Source of the DNA: Vitrella brassicaformis
Taxonomy: Eukaryota > Sar > Vitrellaceae
NCBI GenBank assembly: GCA_001179505.1
Contig: CDMY01000947.1
Location: 150,508-214,507, forward strand
Direction: 5' to 3'
Length of the DNA: 64,000 nt
Positions 36,901 to 48,677 of the stretch are shown piece by piece; the stretch's first letter is position 1, and every line of letters starts with the position of its first letter. Under the pieces are notes generated by a model that saw only the letters and a list, made by a program, of their open reading frames with translations, made no database searches and had not been told where the DNA came from. The position numbers and the translations under genes are program-made.

Positions 36901-37655
36901 GTGCAGTGCATACGTGTATCTCGGTGTAGTTGTCTTTGGAGTATGAGTATGTGTGCACACTCGCTGCACATGACGCGGACGCGGCACACTTGCTGCCAAC
37001 CAACAGAACACCACAGAAAAGCATACATGTTAGAAAGAAACACGAGGGCTTTCTGCTGTGCTTGTGCTCACAGTTCCACGAAGAGTGCGGTGATGCTGTT
37101 GGCCTGCACATCGGCTCGGTCAACCGACAGCAGGTCCAGGCCCTCGTCATACGCCTGACTCACACACCACAAGCGAAGCGATAAGATACATACACCCAAA
37201 CGACACGCGTCAGGCACGGCAATCACACTCAGCAGAGCAGGCCGCCTTACGTCTGAGAGCTCGGTGCAGTTGGCCGCCCCCTCCTTCAGATAGAATACCT
37301 GCATTGACGGATCCTGCACGAACACATACGCACACACAGACAGTGCAGAGGCGATGAGAGCCCGGGGCCATTATGTTGATCTGTTCATCCCACTGACATC
37401 GTCCGTCGAGTTGGGGATCAACGACACCACCACAGACAGATCACCACCAGCACTAGCATCACCAGCATCAGTCCCGTTGAGGTCAATCCTCAGTGTGGTT
37501 GCCGCACTGCTGTTCAGCTGCAGCACTTCACTGCTCTCGCCCAAAGCAACCACGCGCCCATCGTCCCTGCAGCCTCCTTCGCCGCCAGCTGCAACACTCA
37601 AATTGGCAGCCAGGGTCAGGGCGGCGAAAAGCACGCCCACGTAGCTTCTCGGCAT
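28442..37655 (-). CDS. Giant type I membrane protein with PPC-like modules
   Basis: About 27 exons and, by my estimate, some 2,000 residues. It opens at ATG 37655 with a signal peptide (MPRSYVGVLFAALTLAANLS). The C-terminal exon (about 29218-28442) holds a transmembrane helix (VILSTVLIVVGLLVAVAVMF), a basic stop-transfer RRKRAERNR and a cytosolic tail of about 60 residues. The extracellular part is a string of beta-rich segments resembling pre-peptidase C-terminal (PPC) domains. Signatures include GDPDLYVMV, GDADLYVGFEPKLRTGDPEV, GECVYYIAVLGYRDTAFTIE, YFYIDVDE and CQIVIGVFSAEV. Many N-x-S/T sequons and Cys pairs fit a secreted ectodomain. The largest exon (about 34957-33849) encodes two or three consecutive modules. 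PPC modules act as binding or stabilising domains. A surface receptor or adhesin role is inference. No protease domain was seen. Confidence 0.7.
30840..30917. repeat. GA run followed by CT run inside an intron
   Basis: A GA tract (about 30851-30870) and a CT tract (about 30887-30917) lie within one intron of the giant membrane-protein gene. They are complementary and could form a hairpin in the transcript. Confidence 0.7.
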
Positions 37656-38305
37656 CAAGCTGAAGGCGATGAAGGCGTCACTTATGCATAGGCGTCACTG
37701 CACGCCTTCTCCTCTGCGCGCTTAGCTTTGGCGAGCTTTGGAGCGATCCGTTATGGAAGATACATTGCAGGGAGCCATTAAGCCGTTGTTCCTCTCCATG
37801 ATCCGCCTGGTTTGCGGCGTCTTTCTGCTTTTCGGTCTGAAAACCACGCAAAGGATTGATGAGATGCTGAGGCTCAGTTGTGTGAGTTGGATATGTGAGT
37901 GGCCACCCAGGAGGCCACCGCAGTCACTCACTATCTCTCTACAATGGGATAGCCACGCACACACCACGGACCTACGCTATCGTCCTCCCTCCCTCCCTCA
38001 CGCTGGAAGTGCGGCCGGCGGCGTTGACCTGCCAGCCGTGGTGGACCCTGAAGGATTGGATGGGGGGACTGTGTGCAGAGAGATAAAATCGATATCCATT
38101 TATGATGTGTGTGCATTCCCTCGTGTGCACAGATTGATGGCCTCTTCGGGCGATCAACTCAAGTCATTCGGGTCGTGGAGCCATCGACGTGGACACACAC
38201 GTAGATGTACAATGTCAGATGGAGCATTTGGCTGCAGTCTGTCCTTCCCCCCTCCCGCCTCCATCTATGCGTCACGCTTGCCAGCCCGCCGTCACCCTCC
38301 CTCAC
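37656..38305. other. Gap between the giant membrane gene and BTB/TLDc copy 3
   Basis: The part from about 38100 to 38305 matches the 3' flank of BTB/TLDc copy 1 (7242-7445), reverse-complemented. The rest would contain the promoter of the membrane-protein gene. A short + strand frame from ATG 37753 (hydrophobic FLSMIRLVCGVFLLFGL) is open but has no other support. Confidence 0.5.
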
Positions 38306-40719
38306 TCATGTCAGTTTGTATGCCTCCAACTCATCAATATCAAAGTGCCACCCCTTCACTGACACAGGCAGGAACACTCCGTCATCGTCCTCCCAGCCGT
38401 GGTCGCTGGGCCTCACACCCGGCCGCTCCCACTGTCGCCACTCGTCGCGCTGGGCTTCTTCACGCATGAAACCTTGGCGCCGTTTCATGATCTCGTCGCT
38501 GGCCGCTGCTGGGGCGCCAATCTGGATCTGCTGGGCGGCCGGACAGATACCAAAATTGAAGCATGCGATCGAGAGGACGGACGTCAGCTCGGAGTCGGGC
38601 GATGAGAAATCGATGACCTCGGCGGCTCTCTCCTGCACACATGGATAGAGAGGAGACAATTACCATGACTGCCTGGCTGATTCTAATGGACACCCACCTG
38701 TGTGCCCGCGCTGCGAATCTTGCTTCCCCAGCCGGTGTAACCCACGTACGGATGGCTGTTGGTCCCCCGCAGCTTGAAGCCGAAGCATCTCGTGTCGCGG
38801 TGGCTCTGCGCCGGTCCGGTGACCTCGATGGGCCCCTCGATGAGGTTGGCGAAGAGCTCATTGCTGTCGGCCACCTTGGAGATGAGCAGCAGGGGGGAGT
38901 GGCCCTTGACGGCATCGAAGAAATCCAGCCACTTCCAACCATCCACAGTCGCCCTGCCACGACACACACACACACATCAGACACAGAGGCATGATGAGAG
39001 AGTGCTGTCATCCTCACGGCTGCCTGGCTGCCCTTCTCACTTGTATATGCGAATGACCGGCTCGCCCACACACGGAGGGATAGTCGGGGCGTCCTCCCAA
39101 CGCTCACACCACTGCCGCATCTTGTGCAGGTGCTCGGTGGTCAGGAGTGCGTCAGCGGGGCCCAAATAGCGATCGCTATCCAAACCGTACCTGACACAAA
39201 GCAACACACACACACAGAGAGCAGCCGTCGGGGCACTGTGTGGTGAGCAGCTCTGTGTGTTCTCGCCGCTTTTACATGGTGAGTGCGTGTCGGTAGCCCT
39301 CTATGTCTAACTCCCCCATCGCCCCCTGAACATCATCCGCCGTGATGGCCGCCCCCTTCTTCATGTGTGCGCGGGCGACGACGTCGACAATGCGCCGGAC
39401 ATGCTCGATGGGCGCACGAACAGTGGGGCCATACCTGAGACAACAGGAGATACCAGACAACTCACTTGTGGACTGGGTGCACGGCACGTCATGTGTCCAG
39501 CTGTGTGAGTGCGGCTCACTTGATGAATTTGTTGGCGAAGGTGGAGTCGTCGCCCAGCGACTTCGCTACACCAGTCGTCACCGTCACCGTGGATCCCGAC
39601 ACACGAGTAGACACCAACTGCTCAAAGCAATCACAACCACCAGATGCACTTCACTTACTGCATCCCCTTCCCCTCTGACTGGACTGACGGCCTTCCCTCT
39701 GCTGTTTCGTCTTCACCTCACCGTATCGTCCTCCACATTGCCCGTCTTGAGCAGCGGCTTGATGGCGTCGAGCCGCTGCTCATGTGCGGCCTTGTCCTCC
39801 AACGCCTTCTTCAGGAGTGTGTGCAGCTCTGCCGTCAGCCTGAGCGGGGCCGGCGTAGGCTGCTCGCCGTCCTCCTGCTGGCCGCTTGCTGGGTCGGCAG
39901 CGGGGAGGACGGGGTCGCCGCCCGGCCGGCAGCGCTTGTAGGCCGGATCCCACAGCAGCAACTCAACCCAATACCTGACGACACACAACACACAAAGACA
40001 CCTCATGTGCTTTGGCCATCGTGTGTGTGTGTGTTTGCCCTTGTGCTCACGTGAATGGCGTGTCGTGTTGCTTGGACGGCGGGATGGACATGTTGCTGAT
40101 CTGCTCTCCCTCGTACATGATCAGGTGCATCACGCACCTGCTCTCTCGCACCAACAACCACACGCACATGTGAGAAGAGATGCCGCGATGAATAAGTGAT
40201 CCATCTTTCTTGCCTTCCTGACCACTGAAACGCAGGCGGCCAGACTTGCAAAAAGATGCGATTGTTCTCGTCACGGATGAAGGCGCTGTCGAACTTGCCC
40301 GAGAACATAACCGCCAGCACACTGCCCTTGACCGCACACAGAGTCGACCGCTGGACCTCCACGTGCTCGCCGCTGACATTCAACTCCAACACCTCCTTCA
40401 TCACCTCATCCTGCAGCACACAGCAGACCACATCCCACACAAACACACGCGCGATGAATGCATGTCATTGACTGCCTTTCCGCTTTCTCGTCCAATCGCT
40501 CACCTTTGGTTTGTTCGGCGCTGCAGGAGCCCCGCCCATGGCCCTCTCGCGCTCCTCGAGCTCTGCCAGCATCGCCTGGAGCACATCCACGACAGACTGC
40601 CCGTGCTCAAGGGTGGCGAGAATGCCGCTGCGACCATCGCTGTCCTCATCGGCGCCATCGGCAGGACACTTACGCTTCGCGCCAGAGGAAGCTGCTGCGG
40701 CTGCCGCTGATGCAGACAT
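38306..40719 (-). CDS. BTB/TLDc-like family protein, copy 3
   Basis: Nine exons: 40719-40504, 40410-40223, 40137-40051, 39974-39722, 39617-39520, 39434-39276, 39190-39041, 38953-38698 and 38632-38306, giving 577 residues. All junctions are GT...AG and in phase, so this is the cleanest full copy. Residues about 20-70 form a helix (LAELEERERAMGG). The BTB/T1 core follows (LELNVSGEHVEVQRSTLCAV, GKFDSAFIRDENNRIFL). The second T1-like module is VSTRVSGSTVTVTTGVAKSL with EHVRRIVDVVARAHM. The TLDc-like region starts at ATVDGWKWLDFFDA and runs to the C-terminus (FLPVSVKGWHFDIDELEAYK). BTB/T1 modules assemble into tetramers or pentamers and TLDc domains can bind the V-ATPase; either role here is inference. 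It is divergent with the PAS-like membrane gene across 197 bp. Confidence 0.8.
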
Positions 40720-40916
40720 GTTCTCTGCAGTTTCTGATGCGCACAGTCCCTTCCGTTTCTGATGCGAGCTCAAAACCTGTGAGGAAGGGCAGAAGGGAAT
40801 GGATGAATTGGGCGGCGAGGAAAGTGGCAAGAGATGCCAATGGTTCAGACAACACTCTGGTGAGCCAAAACCATCAGGCAGCGACTGGCCTGATTGATAT
40901 GACTGACTGACTGAAG
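40720..40916. promoter_or_regulatory. Divergent promoter with a 12-bp direct repeat
   Basis: A 197-bp gap between two head-to-head genes. GTTTCTGATGCG occurs twice, at 40730-40741 and 40755-40766, close to the start of BTB/TLDc copy 3. The direct repeat may be a paired binding site. Function is inferred from position. Confidence 0.4.
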
Positions 40917-43900
40917 ATGACTCACTATGACTCACCGCTGTTTGCTTGTGTTGGTTTGCAGCCAAATGGGCAGCGATCGAGTGCACGAGGTGACTGGCAT
41001 CAAGAGCAGACAGGCAAAGATCTCGTCATCTCTGCATTGATTGTGCACTTGCTTCTCTCGCCCTGCCCTGTGGTTCTCAGCTACTGGAAGGCCCTTCCGC
41101 ACTTTCGCATGAAATACACCAACGATGCACTTGAACAAGACTACCACGTGTTCCTCTACAAGGTGAGTCAGTGAGTGAGAGCACGAGCGCATCTGTTGCA
41201 TCGTGAGTGAATGAGAAGCTGTCCTGGTGAATCGCGTGCAGGATTCTCGCGAGGTCGTCCAAAGCTTGGCGCTGGCGGGGTCTCTGTGCATGTTTATAAG
41301 TCTGATCATCCGCACGCCCACTCGCGACGCAGCCGTCCACTCGAGCTTCGCCCGCGTGCTGATCCCGCTGCCTTTCGCGGTCGTCATCTTCATGTATGTG
41401 GCCTTCAACAGGCGGCTGATTGATGGCTATGTCTGGTGGCGGCTGCGAACGTTCAGGGACAGCAGCAGCAGCAGTGGTGGCGACGTCGGTGCGGCGCGGC
41501 GTCGGTATGTGCTGCAGTATTTGGAGTGGGAGTGGGCTGTGTCCTTCGTTGTGTTCTTCCTGGCGGCCTGCCTGATGCCCCTCCACGGCAGATACACATA
41601 CACTGCTGAGTAGGCACACACACACACAACGCGGAAGGAAGGGAGGGAGAGCGTGCACTGTGTTGTCAATGTCCCGTGTGGTTCAGTGACGGGTTCACTT
41701 GGAGCACCCCGCGGATACGGTGCTTCCGATACTATGGTCGGTGTGCCACAGTCAGATCTTCTCTTCACACGGGTGTGGTGTCTGTGGATTTGCTGATAAC
41801 TTTCAATCAGGTGTGGGCATAGTGGAGGTGCTGGTGCTGTGTCTGGGGTGGCTCATCTTCAAGTGCAGCAGCTTTCCCTCGTTCTTCCTGGTCCTGGGCA
41901 ATCTCATTATGCATTTTGTGCTTGAGTTCGGCTCGGGCGTGCCGAACGAGCCAAACATGGAGGGGCGCAGCTTCATATCTTACACCCTCCTCGCCATCCT
42001 ACTCATCTGCGGATCACGGCAAATGGAACTGGTCAGTCAGTCAGTCTTGGAGGGAGTGCTCAAAGAGACGGGAGAGGGAGGGATATTGGCTGCCGTGTGT
42101 GCAATGCGGCCTTGTTCTCGCTGCTTGTGTGTGCAGGTGTGCCGGACGATGTTGTACCAGAAACACAAGGTGGGGCCGGCGGCTGGTTGGCCACCGCTCT
42201 TCTCTTAACGCCGTAGTCCACTTGTGTTGTGGGTGTCATCAGGTGGCTTGTGAGAAAGAGGCCAAGCGACAACTGCTGGAATCCTTCGCTCAGATGGTCG
42301 GCATAGCAGCGTGGGAATGGGATACAAGGCTTCCGGTCCGCAAAGGTGAGATGAGACAGAAGCACATCACCCCGCCCAAAAAAAAGCACACACACACATC
42401 CTCACTGTTCCTGCCTGTGTTCGTTCATGTGTGTGACACATGCAGCCTGCTACCAGACAAGGGTGATCGCGGCGTTGACTGGCCGTCCCCCGACAAGTGA
42501 CGATAACCCCGCCGAGTCCGTCAACCAACCGCGGTCCTCTCCCTCCGGCACACCGGAGTCTCTCCCCTCGTTCGCGTCTGCGCACGAACGGCGCGCCGCG
42601 TGCTGGTCCCGCATCTTGTCGCTCTTCAAGTGGACGTGTTGCTGCAAGAAGAAAAGAGGGAGGGCGGTGGCAAGCCGTGATGACGGGAGGGCAAGCAAGG
42701 GGCGAGAGGAGAGCAGCGGCGTGTGTGTGGAACAGTGCGTGCAGCCAGAGAGGAAGGGCGAGATGGTTGAGGTGGTTGCGGTGCGGGACGAGGCGTCGAC
42801 TGCACCGTCGGCCAATCTCCCAAGGCCAGAGAGGGATGCTGGGGCTGGCGTGACGGCAGCCGTGGGTGAAGAGGCGCCGGCAACGACGAGTGAGTGAAGG
42901 GTCATCACACATAATCCGGGCTGTATGTGACCGACATCCTTACCTTGCGTCAGGCTTTCCTTGTTTCGCTGGATTCTGGACATCGCATGTGGTGCCGTCT
43001 GACCGAGACAAGATCGAGCAGGCCATCGTCAAGTGTGCCGAAGACGGACAGCCCTTCGAGATTGAGGTATGTATATGTACGGGAACGAACTGACAGACAC
43101 AGAGTGGATGCAGGCATGGTTCTCTATCCTCTCTCAGATCATGTATGAGAGGGCTGATGGCCAGGTTCGGTGGTTCCGGTGCGGGGGCAGGAAGGAGCAG
43201 CCGCAAGGGGCGTTGCTGTACGGTTTCATAAAGGTGCAGTCAGTGCAAGGATGAGGCAATCAATGAAATGCAGGGGTTGCCAGGCCAACAGACTGGCCAT
43301 TCCGTCTGTGTGTGTGTATATATGCCCAGGACGTGACAGAGGTGCGTCGGGCATCTAAGGCGCAGGAGAAGCAGCTGCACCTGCTGCAGAGGGTTGCAGA
43401 TGCCACCCTTGATGCAACTGCCGTCGTGGACCTACAGGCAAGTAGGGGGGATGCACACAGTCAGCCAGCGAGCCAGCAATGTGGTGGTGTGTCGTGTGTG
43501 AGTGCAGGAGGAAATGATTGTCGAGAGCTCCCCGCTTTTGAACCTGTGGCAGCGGAGGCCTATGGAAGGTAGGTACCCACGCCAGTTCGATGGATGGATG
43601 GATTGAGGGTGCTTCTTTTTCTTGTGTTGTGCCTGTCAGGAGCGAGTCTCTGTGAGCTGCTGGATGCCTCGACCATCAAGAGCGTCAAGATCGACGTGTC
43701 CATCTGTGAACACCCCCCTGCACTAAGGGCCCGCATACATCGCAGATTCGACAACACACAGGCAGAGGTACACACACAACAGCCAGCACACATGGGGGAC
43801 TAGACAGCTAGGCAGCTGCTGTGGCGTTGCAGTGTCAGCTGTTGGCTTTTGTCGACGAGAATGACCCGGCAATGGTGTTCCTGGGGTTCCAGAACCTGCG

Positions 43901-44318
43901 TTCTTCCTCTCCGCCGTTCCTGCCCCTCAAGCTGCTGCTGGTGCAGCCGCCGTCTCGGCGGCAGCCCCCACCATCGACGTCGACGCAGCAGGCCTCAACA
44001 CCCTCACTCAGCAGAAGTGTGGAGAGCCACAGGCTTGACGAGGCCCCCCCTCCACCCCCACCCTCCTACCCCCCACCCCGCTTATCTCAGCCGCAGCCGA
44101 CGTCGTCGTCCCATTCGCATCACTATCATTCGCGGCAGGGTAATGTGATTGTTCAGAGGGAGAGGGAAGAGCCGCCGGCGTACACGCCTGATGACGAGAC
44201 GCATACCTATGGGACCGATGAGGGCGACCCCTTCGAGATCGAGATGCCCCCGCATCAGCACCATATGCTTTACGGGCGGGGGCATCCCATTCCATCAAGG
44301 AAAGCCATGGGTGACTGA
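40917..44318 (+). CDS. Multi-span membrane protein with PAS-like module
   Basis: Starts at ATG 40917 and ends at TGA 44316-44318. Exons (by eye) are 40917-41163, 41243-41611, about 41687-41735, 41812-42030, 42137-42170, 42242-42345, 42446-42891, 42954-43066, 43139-43232, 43330-43439, 43508-43569, about 43640-43769 and 43831-44318. The first four carry about six hydrophobic segments (e.g. VISALIVHLLLSPCPVVLSY, LIPLPFAVVIFMYVAF, GIVEVLVLCLGWLIFK). Further on, SDRDKIEQAIVKCAEDGQPF, YERADGQVRWFRCGG and GALLYGFIKDVTEVRR match the C-terminal half of a PAS fold with its PAC motif. The downstream region is helical, then Pro/His-rich. PAS folds sense ligands or mediate dimerisation. A membrane sensor is inferred; no kinase or cyclase domain follows. 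One intron (from 43440) starts with GC. Confidence 0.7.
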
Positions 44319-44997
44319 CACATGACATGAATGGGCCGGGCCCTTGTGTGGATGTGTGTTTTGATTGTATTGTATGTGTATTTTGGGTGTGCACATCACA
44401 TTCGTTCGTATGGGTGGCGGGGATTGTGCATGCCTTTCCATGCATCATGTGTTCCACTTAGTGCGGGTGCCTGCATGCCTTCATTCATCGGGATTGATTC
44501 ATCAATCAACTGGCAGCCCTAGTCTGCCTGCCTACCGTGTGAGCCGATCGATGTAGGCAGTGAGTGCCATTGGTGCTAGCTAGGTCAGTCGGCTGTCTGT
44601 GTCGGTCGATTTGACGTGACCGACATTCATTTTTGTCGCCTTGCCGGCCGGCCATGTTGATGGGCCAGACATGTGGTGGGTGCACTGCATGGACGGTGCA
44701 CTGCCAGGGCGCTGCTCCCTCTTTCTCTTCCTCTCTCTCCCTCTCCCTCTCCCTCTCCCTCTGTGTGTGTGTGTGTGCGCGCGTACGTGTGTGTGTCAAT
44801 GTGACTGAATACGTATGAGTATGGATGTGGTGATCTAGATCTATGGATTGTTTGCCGGTCTGTCTGTGTCTGTCTGAGGGGAGTAGACATTCAGACTCTC
44901 TTCTCCGTGCTCGCGGTGCTCTTCTCTGAGTTATCCTTCGTGCCCTAGAGCCTGTGATTTGTGGCGTGGGGCCCAACATTCCGACCCCAGAAAGGCG
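44319..44997. other. Intergenic region, no gene seen
   Basis: Between two same-strand genes. It contains a CTCTCC-rich run (about 44720-44761) followed by TG repeats (to about 44797). No exon is supported. Confidence 0.5.
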
Positions 44998-47900
44998 ATG
45001 AAAGCAGGGGAGAAAGAGGCCTCTCAGGGGGAGGATGCAGCAGCCACCTTCGAGCCCTGCCCTCTGTCTGAAACTCCCGACAAGCCCAACTTCACGTGCT
45101 GCCTACACTCGCCGAGGCGCAAAGTGAAGCAGAGCGCTTCCCCGGTAGAGGTGGAGCTTCCTCGGAGCCCTGGGGGGGGGTTTTCCCCTTTGCCGCGTCC
45201 CGTCCCTCTTTCATCGACATTCTCTCATCCCAGACCTCGCTATGGCCTCGATTCGGCACGTGTTATGAGTCCGCGGCTGGGGCTACCGGCTGCTACGGGA
45301 CATCCCCTACTATCGTGGAGTGGGGACACTGCCCTCGTGGCTTCAGCTGCTGTGCCGCCCTATCCCATCAATGAGAACAGGTCGTCCACCACACACGAAC
45401 TTGCTCTACTGCTTGCTAAGGCTGAGAGCCGCTGTGAGAGGTACAGTCGGCAGCTTGACGACTTCCAGGTGAGGGGGCGGCTCAGAGATCCGTATGCATG
45501 CCTTGACAGGCCATGGTCTGTGTCTTTTTAACAGGAGCAGTACGCTCTGACGTCTGCAAGGCTGCGACAAAGCGAAGAGGACCTCGAGACTTAGCGCTCC
45601 ACTGAGATCCGCGAGAGGTTCCGGTCAGCATTCTCCCTTACCTCGCCTCCGATTCGGGAAATACCGACAAGCCCGGGCTACCAATCACTTCCGCCAGTCG
45701 CACTTCGCCCTTTCTCGGGGGGACAATTTCTTGGAGAACCTCCCATTACTCGAGGCGCTGCTGCGACACTACTCGACACTGCGAGGTCTCCTGGAGACGG
45801 CCTGTCTATCCCTTCTATGCCGCCGCCTTCTATTCCTGCAGCTGAATCCGTTCACTGTCGAGACGAGTCTCCCTTGGATGTGGATAAGGAAAAAAAGAGA
45901 GACGCTGCTGATGCTGGGGACATGTATCCCTCGCAGGCACCGCTGGCTGATGTAAATGCGCCCTCTCCCGATTGGCGAGCGAGGACAGGGGACATTCTCC
46001 AAGCTGGCGAGACACGGCAACAGGAGAGGATAACCCCTCAAGACTACGAAGACACAAGGACGCAGAAAGCGGCGATGCAGCCCTCTCCTTCCCACCTTTT
46101 GCCATCTGGCGATCAATCGGCCGCTTCACAAGCGACAGCTTCAGCTGGTGGGCCTCTTGCGTCAGATATCGACCACACTGTCAGAGTGAGGGACGTCCCC
46201 CGTGAGCGGCTGGCAGAAGTGAGGGACGCCGAGACACAGACAATGGCGTACGAGAGGGATCGAGACGCAGAGGCCAAGGCACGTCTCCAAGCCCGGCTAG
46301 AGGAAAAGGAGCAGCAGCTGGTCGCACAGACCGCCAAGCTGGCCGGCAGCGAGACCGAAAGAGAAAGACTCCGGGCACTGGCGGAAGATCGGCAAAGGAA
46401 GCTCGATGCACTGGAGACATCCCTGCAGGAAGAAGTGAGAAAGAGGGATGACGCATACGAGAGACACATGGCTCAGCTGATGGCGGGTGAAAGGGACAGG
46501 GCGAAGCTGAATGCAACGTGTGATGAGAGGCAGCGTACGATCGAGGAGCTTGAAAGGCGACTACAGGAGGCCGATGCGAGACACGAGTCCACCCGCGAAC
46601 GGCTGGAAAAGGCGGAAAGTTCCAGAGAGAGTGTGCTTGAAGAGATGCAAAAACATCAAAAGGAGCAAGAGGTGGGCTTGGCACTGACTGGCACCTCAGA
46701 CGAGATGAATGAGGGGGCCGTTTTTCCTCTTCTTGCCCAGGGGCTGAGGAGCGACATGATCGCTTCACACGAAAGACGAGCAAAGGAGCTGGAAACAGCA
46801 AAGGAAAAGGCGAGACAAAGCACACATTCTTGTTTCCTTCACTGCAAACTTGCTGATGCATCTCGTCCTGACAGAATTGCCAGCTGATTGCTCACCTGCA
46901 GTCTCTCAGCGAGGCGGCCCGATCTTATCGCTTCGACGTCGCCTATTCCACCGTCCCCGCCTTCATGACCACTCTACAAACCAAACTCGACAACCTGCCC
47001 GCCACAACGCCGACACAGGAGCCAACTGAAGGAGAGTCCGGTGGAGGTGATGGACAGAGAATAAGGAAGCTGGCGACCTCCCTCGCTCAGTCGGGGTTCG
47101 GACAGCGGGCACCCCGGATGATTGAGGCGCTGCAGAAGTTGATGGACATACCCGCCATGACTCCGATGGACGGTGCTGCGACGCCGGCTGCGTGGCGGGG
47201 GGAGCAGGATGCCGCGGAGGGGGTCGCTGAGCTGATGAAGGACCTGCAGGTGTGTGTGGAGGGGCTGGCGGGAGAAGGCCTCAGGCTGCACACCGTCATT
47301 GAGCAGCAACAGCAACTGTTTGAGGAGTCGCAGAATGCGCTGATATCGGCTAACAGGTCAGTGTGCATCGTCAATGACATCCAGATTGGTGCATTCATGC
47401 ATGCGTCGGTCTCTTGTTTGTTGCAGCAAGCTGTCAGCTGATTTGCGCAGCCTGGCCCGTCACACATTCAAGGCGACACGGACATTTGGGAGAGACGTAT
47501 GCATACGAAATAACTCTCAGACACACGCCCCCGCTCGCCTGTCTCTTGAGAACATGTTTTCCCTTCCCGTGCGGGCCGTCCTCCCCCTCAGTGCCGACGC
47601 CTCCCCCTCCCTGCCCTCCCCAGCCATCACCGTCGACACGCCCCCGAAACGCCCATCGCAGGGCCGCTCGCGAGCGGCGGAGGGGCCTTTGTATTGCCTC
47701 CCTGCCGCGGCTAACCCCATGCCGTCAGATCGAGAGCTTCAATGGATCCCTCCACTGGAACCGCCCACACGGAGCGAGAGGTGAATAAGGGAGGGAAGAG
47801 AGCGGCGTTGACGAAATGTAATGTCTCTTTGCGTGGATGATGCCTTCAGGTTTGATGATGATTCATTATACGTGTCGCTTCCTGTCCTAGCTACCGTACC

Positions 47901-48386
47901 GCTGTTGCCTCCTGAAGAGCCACACCTTCACGTCCACTGGCGGAAAAGGATGCAGAGGAGACATTCAATGCGAAACGGCGGCAGAAGTGCCAAACACGCC
48001 GTCCCAAGGCCAACCAGGTCCGCGGGAAGGCAAACGATACGAGGGACATAGAGACAGACGACCGACACACACTGGCTCCCTGCATTATCGTTTCTCTCAG
48101 GATGATGCTTGCTCGTCATCCGATGTTCCGCTCCCTCACTTTTCCCAATCCAGTCGGCCGTCAGCCTGAGCTTGTTAAGACGGACCAGCAGCACCAGCCG
48201 CCGCCTCCGAAGGAATCGTCGCCTGGAGATAGGATGCGACGGGCGCTGACTGTCCCCAACAGCGAAGGTGAGTTTCTGGGTCAGCTCCAGGAGAACTTGC
48301 AGGGCCTCAACGCATCGATTGAGATGGCTGAGGCCTCGAGAGACATGGCCAGGGCTATTTTGGAGCAGCTCAAGGCCATAAACTGA
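44998..48386 (+). CDS. Coiled-coil protein with an in-frame TAG
   Basis: Starts at ATG 44998. Exon 1 (to about 45469) is Ser/Pro-rich. Exon 2 begins after the acceptor at about 45534 and is open to about 46671 except for one TAG at 45592-45594. The long frame then encodes a typical coiled coil, about residues 390-600 (e.g. RLQARLEEKEQQLVAQTAKL, ELERRLQEADARHESTRERL). Later exons (about 46739-46810, 46875-47356, 47427-47500, 47520-47780, 47851-48018, 48101-48386) continue in phase to TGA 48384-48386, with a helical end (FLGQLQENLQGLNASIEM). The intron near 46811 would start with GC. Sequence on both sides of the TAG is coherent protein, so this may be a recent nonsense mutation, a base error, or read-through. 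No enzyme domain was seen; a structural or cytoskeletal role is a guess. Confidence 0.65.
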
Positions 48387-48677
48387 CGACACGATACCAC
48401 TGGCACGCATTCGTGAAGTGTGTACGACAGAGGCCGATGTGATGCACAGATAGGTCGTCGGATTTGTCAGCGAGTGAGGAGGGTGATAGATCTGTGCATG
48501 TTGCACGCAAGTTGTAATTCAAATGTTTCGACCATACACCGGGAAATGGGCAGTGCGATCTGGGTTGAATGCTGAGACGCCTTATTCTGAGACGCCCCCA
48601 GCACTGAGACGCCCCCACTCCCGCTATAGCTCGCAAGATCCGCCCCTTCCTCTCCGGCTCCCTCATTGAGATCCCCC

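Noticed and set aside
37738-38469. + strand frame with a hydrophobic start (ATG 37753)
   Set aside because: Runs into the duplicated 3' flank and antisense to copy 3; probably promoter sequence of the membrane-protein gene.
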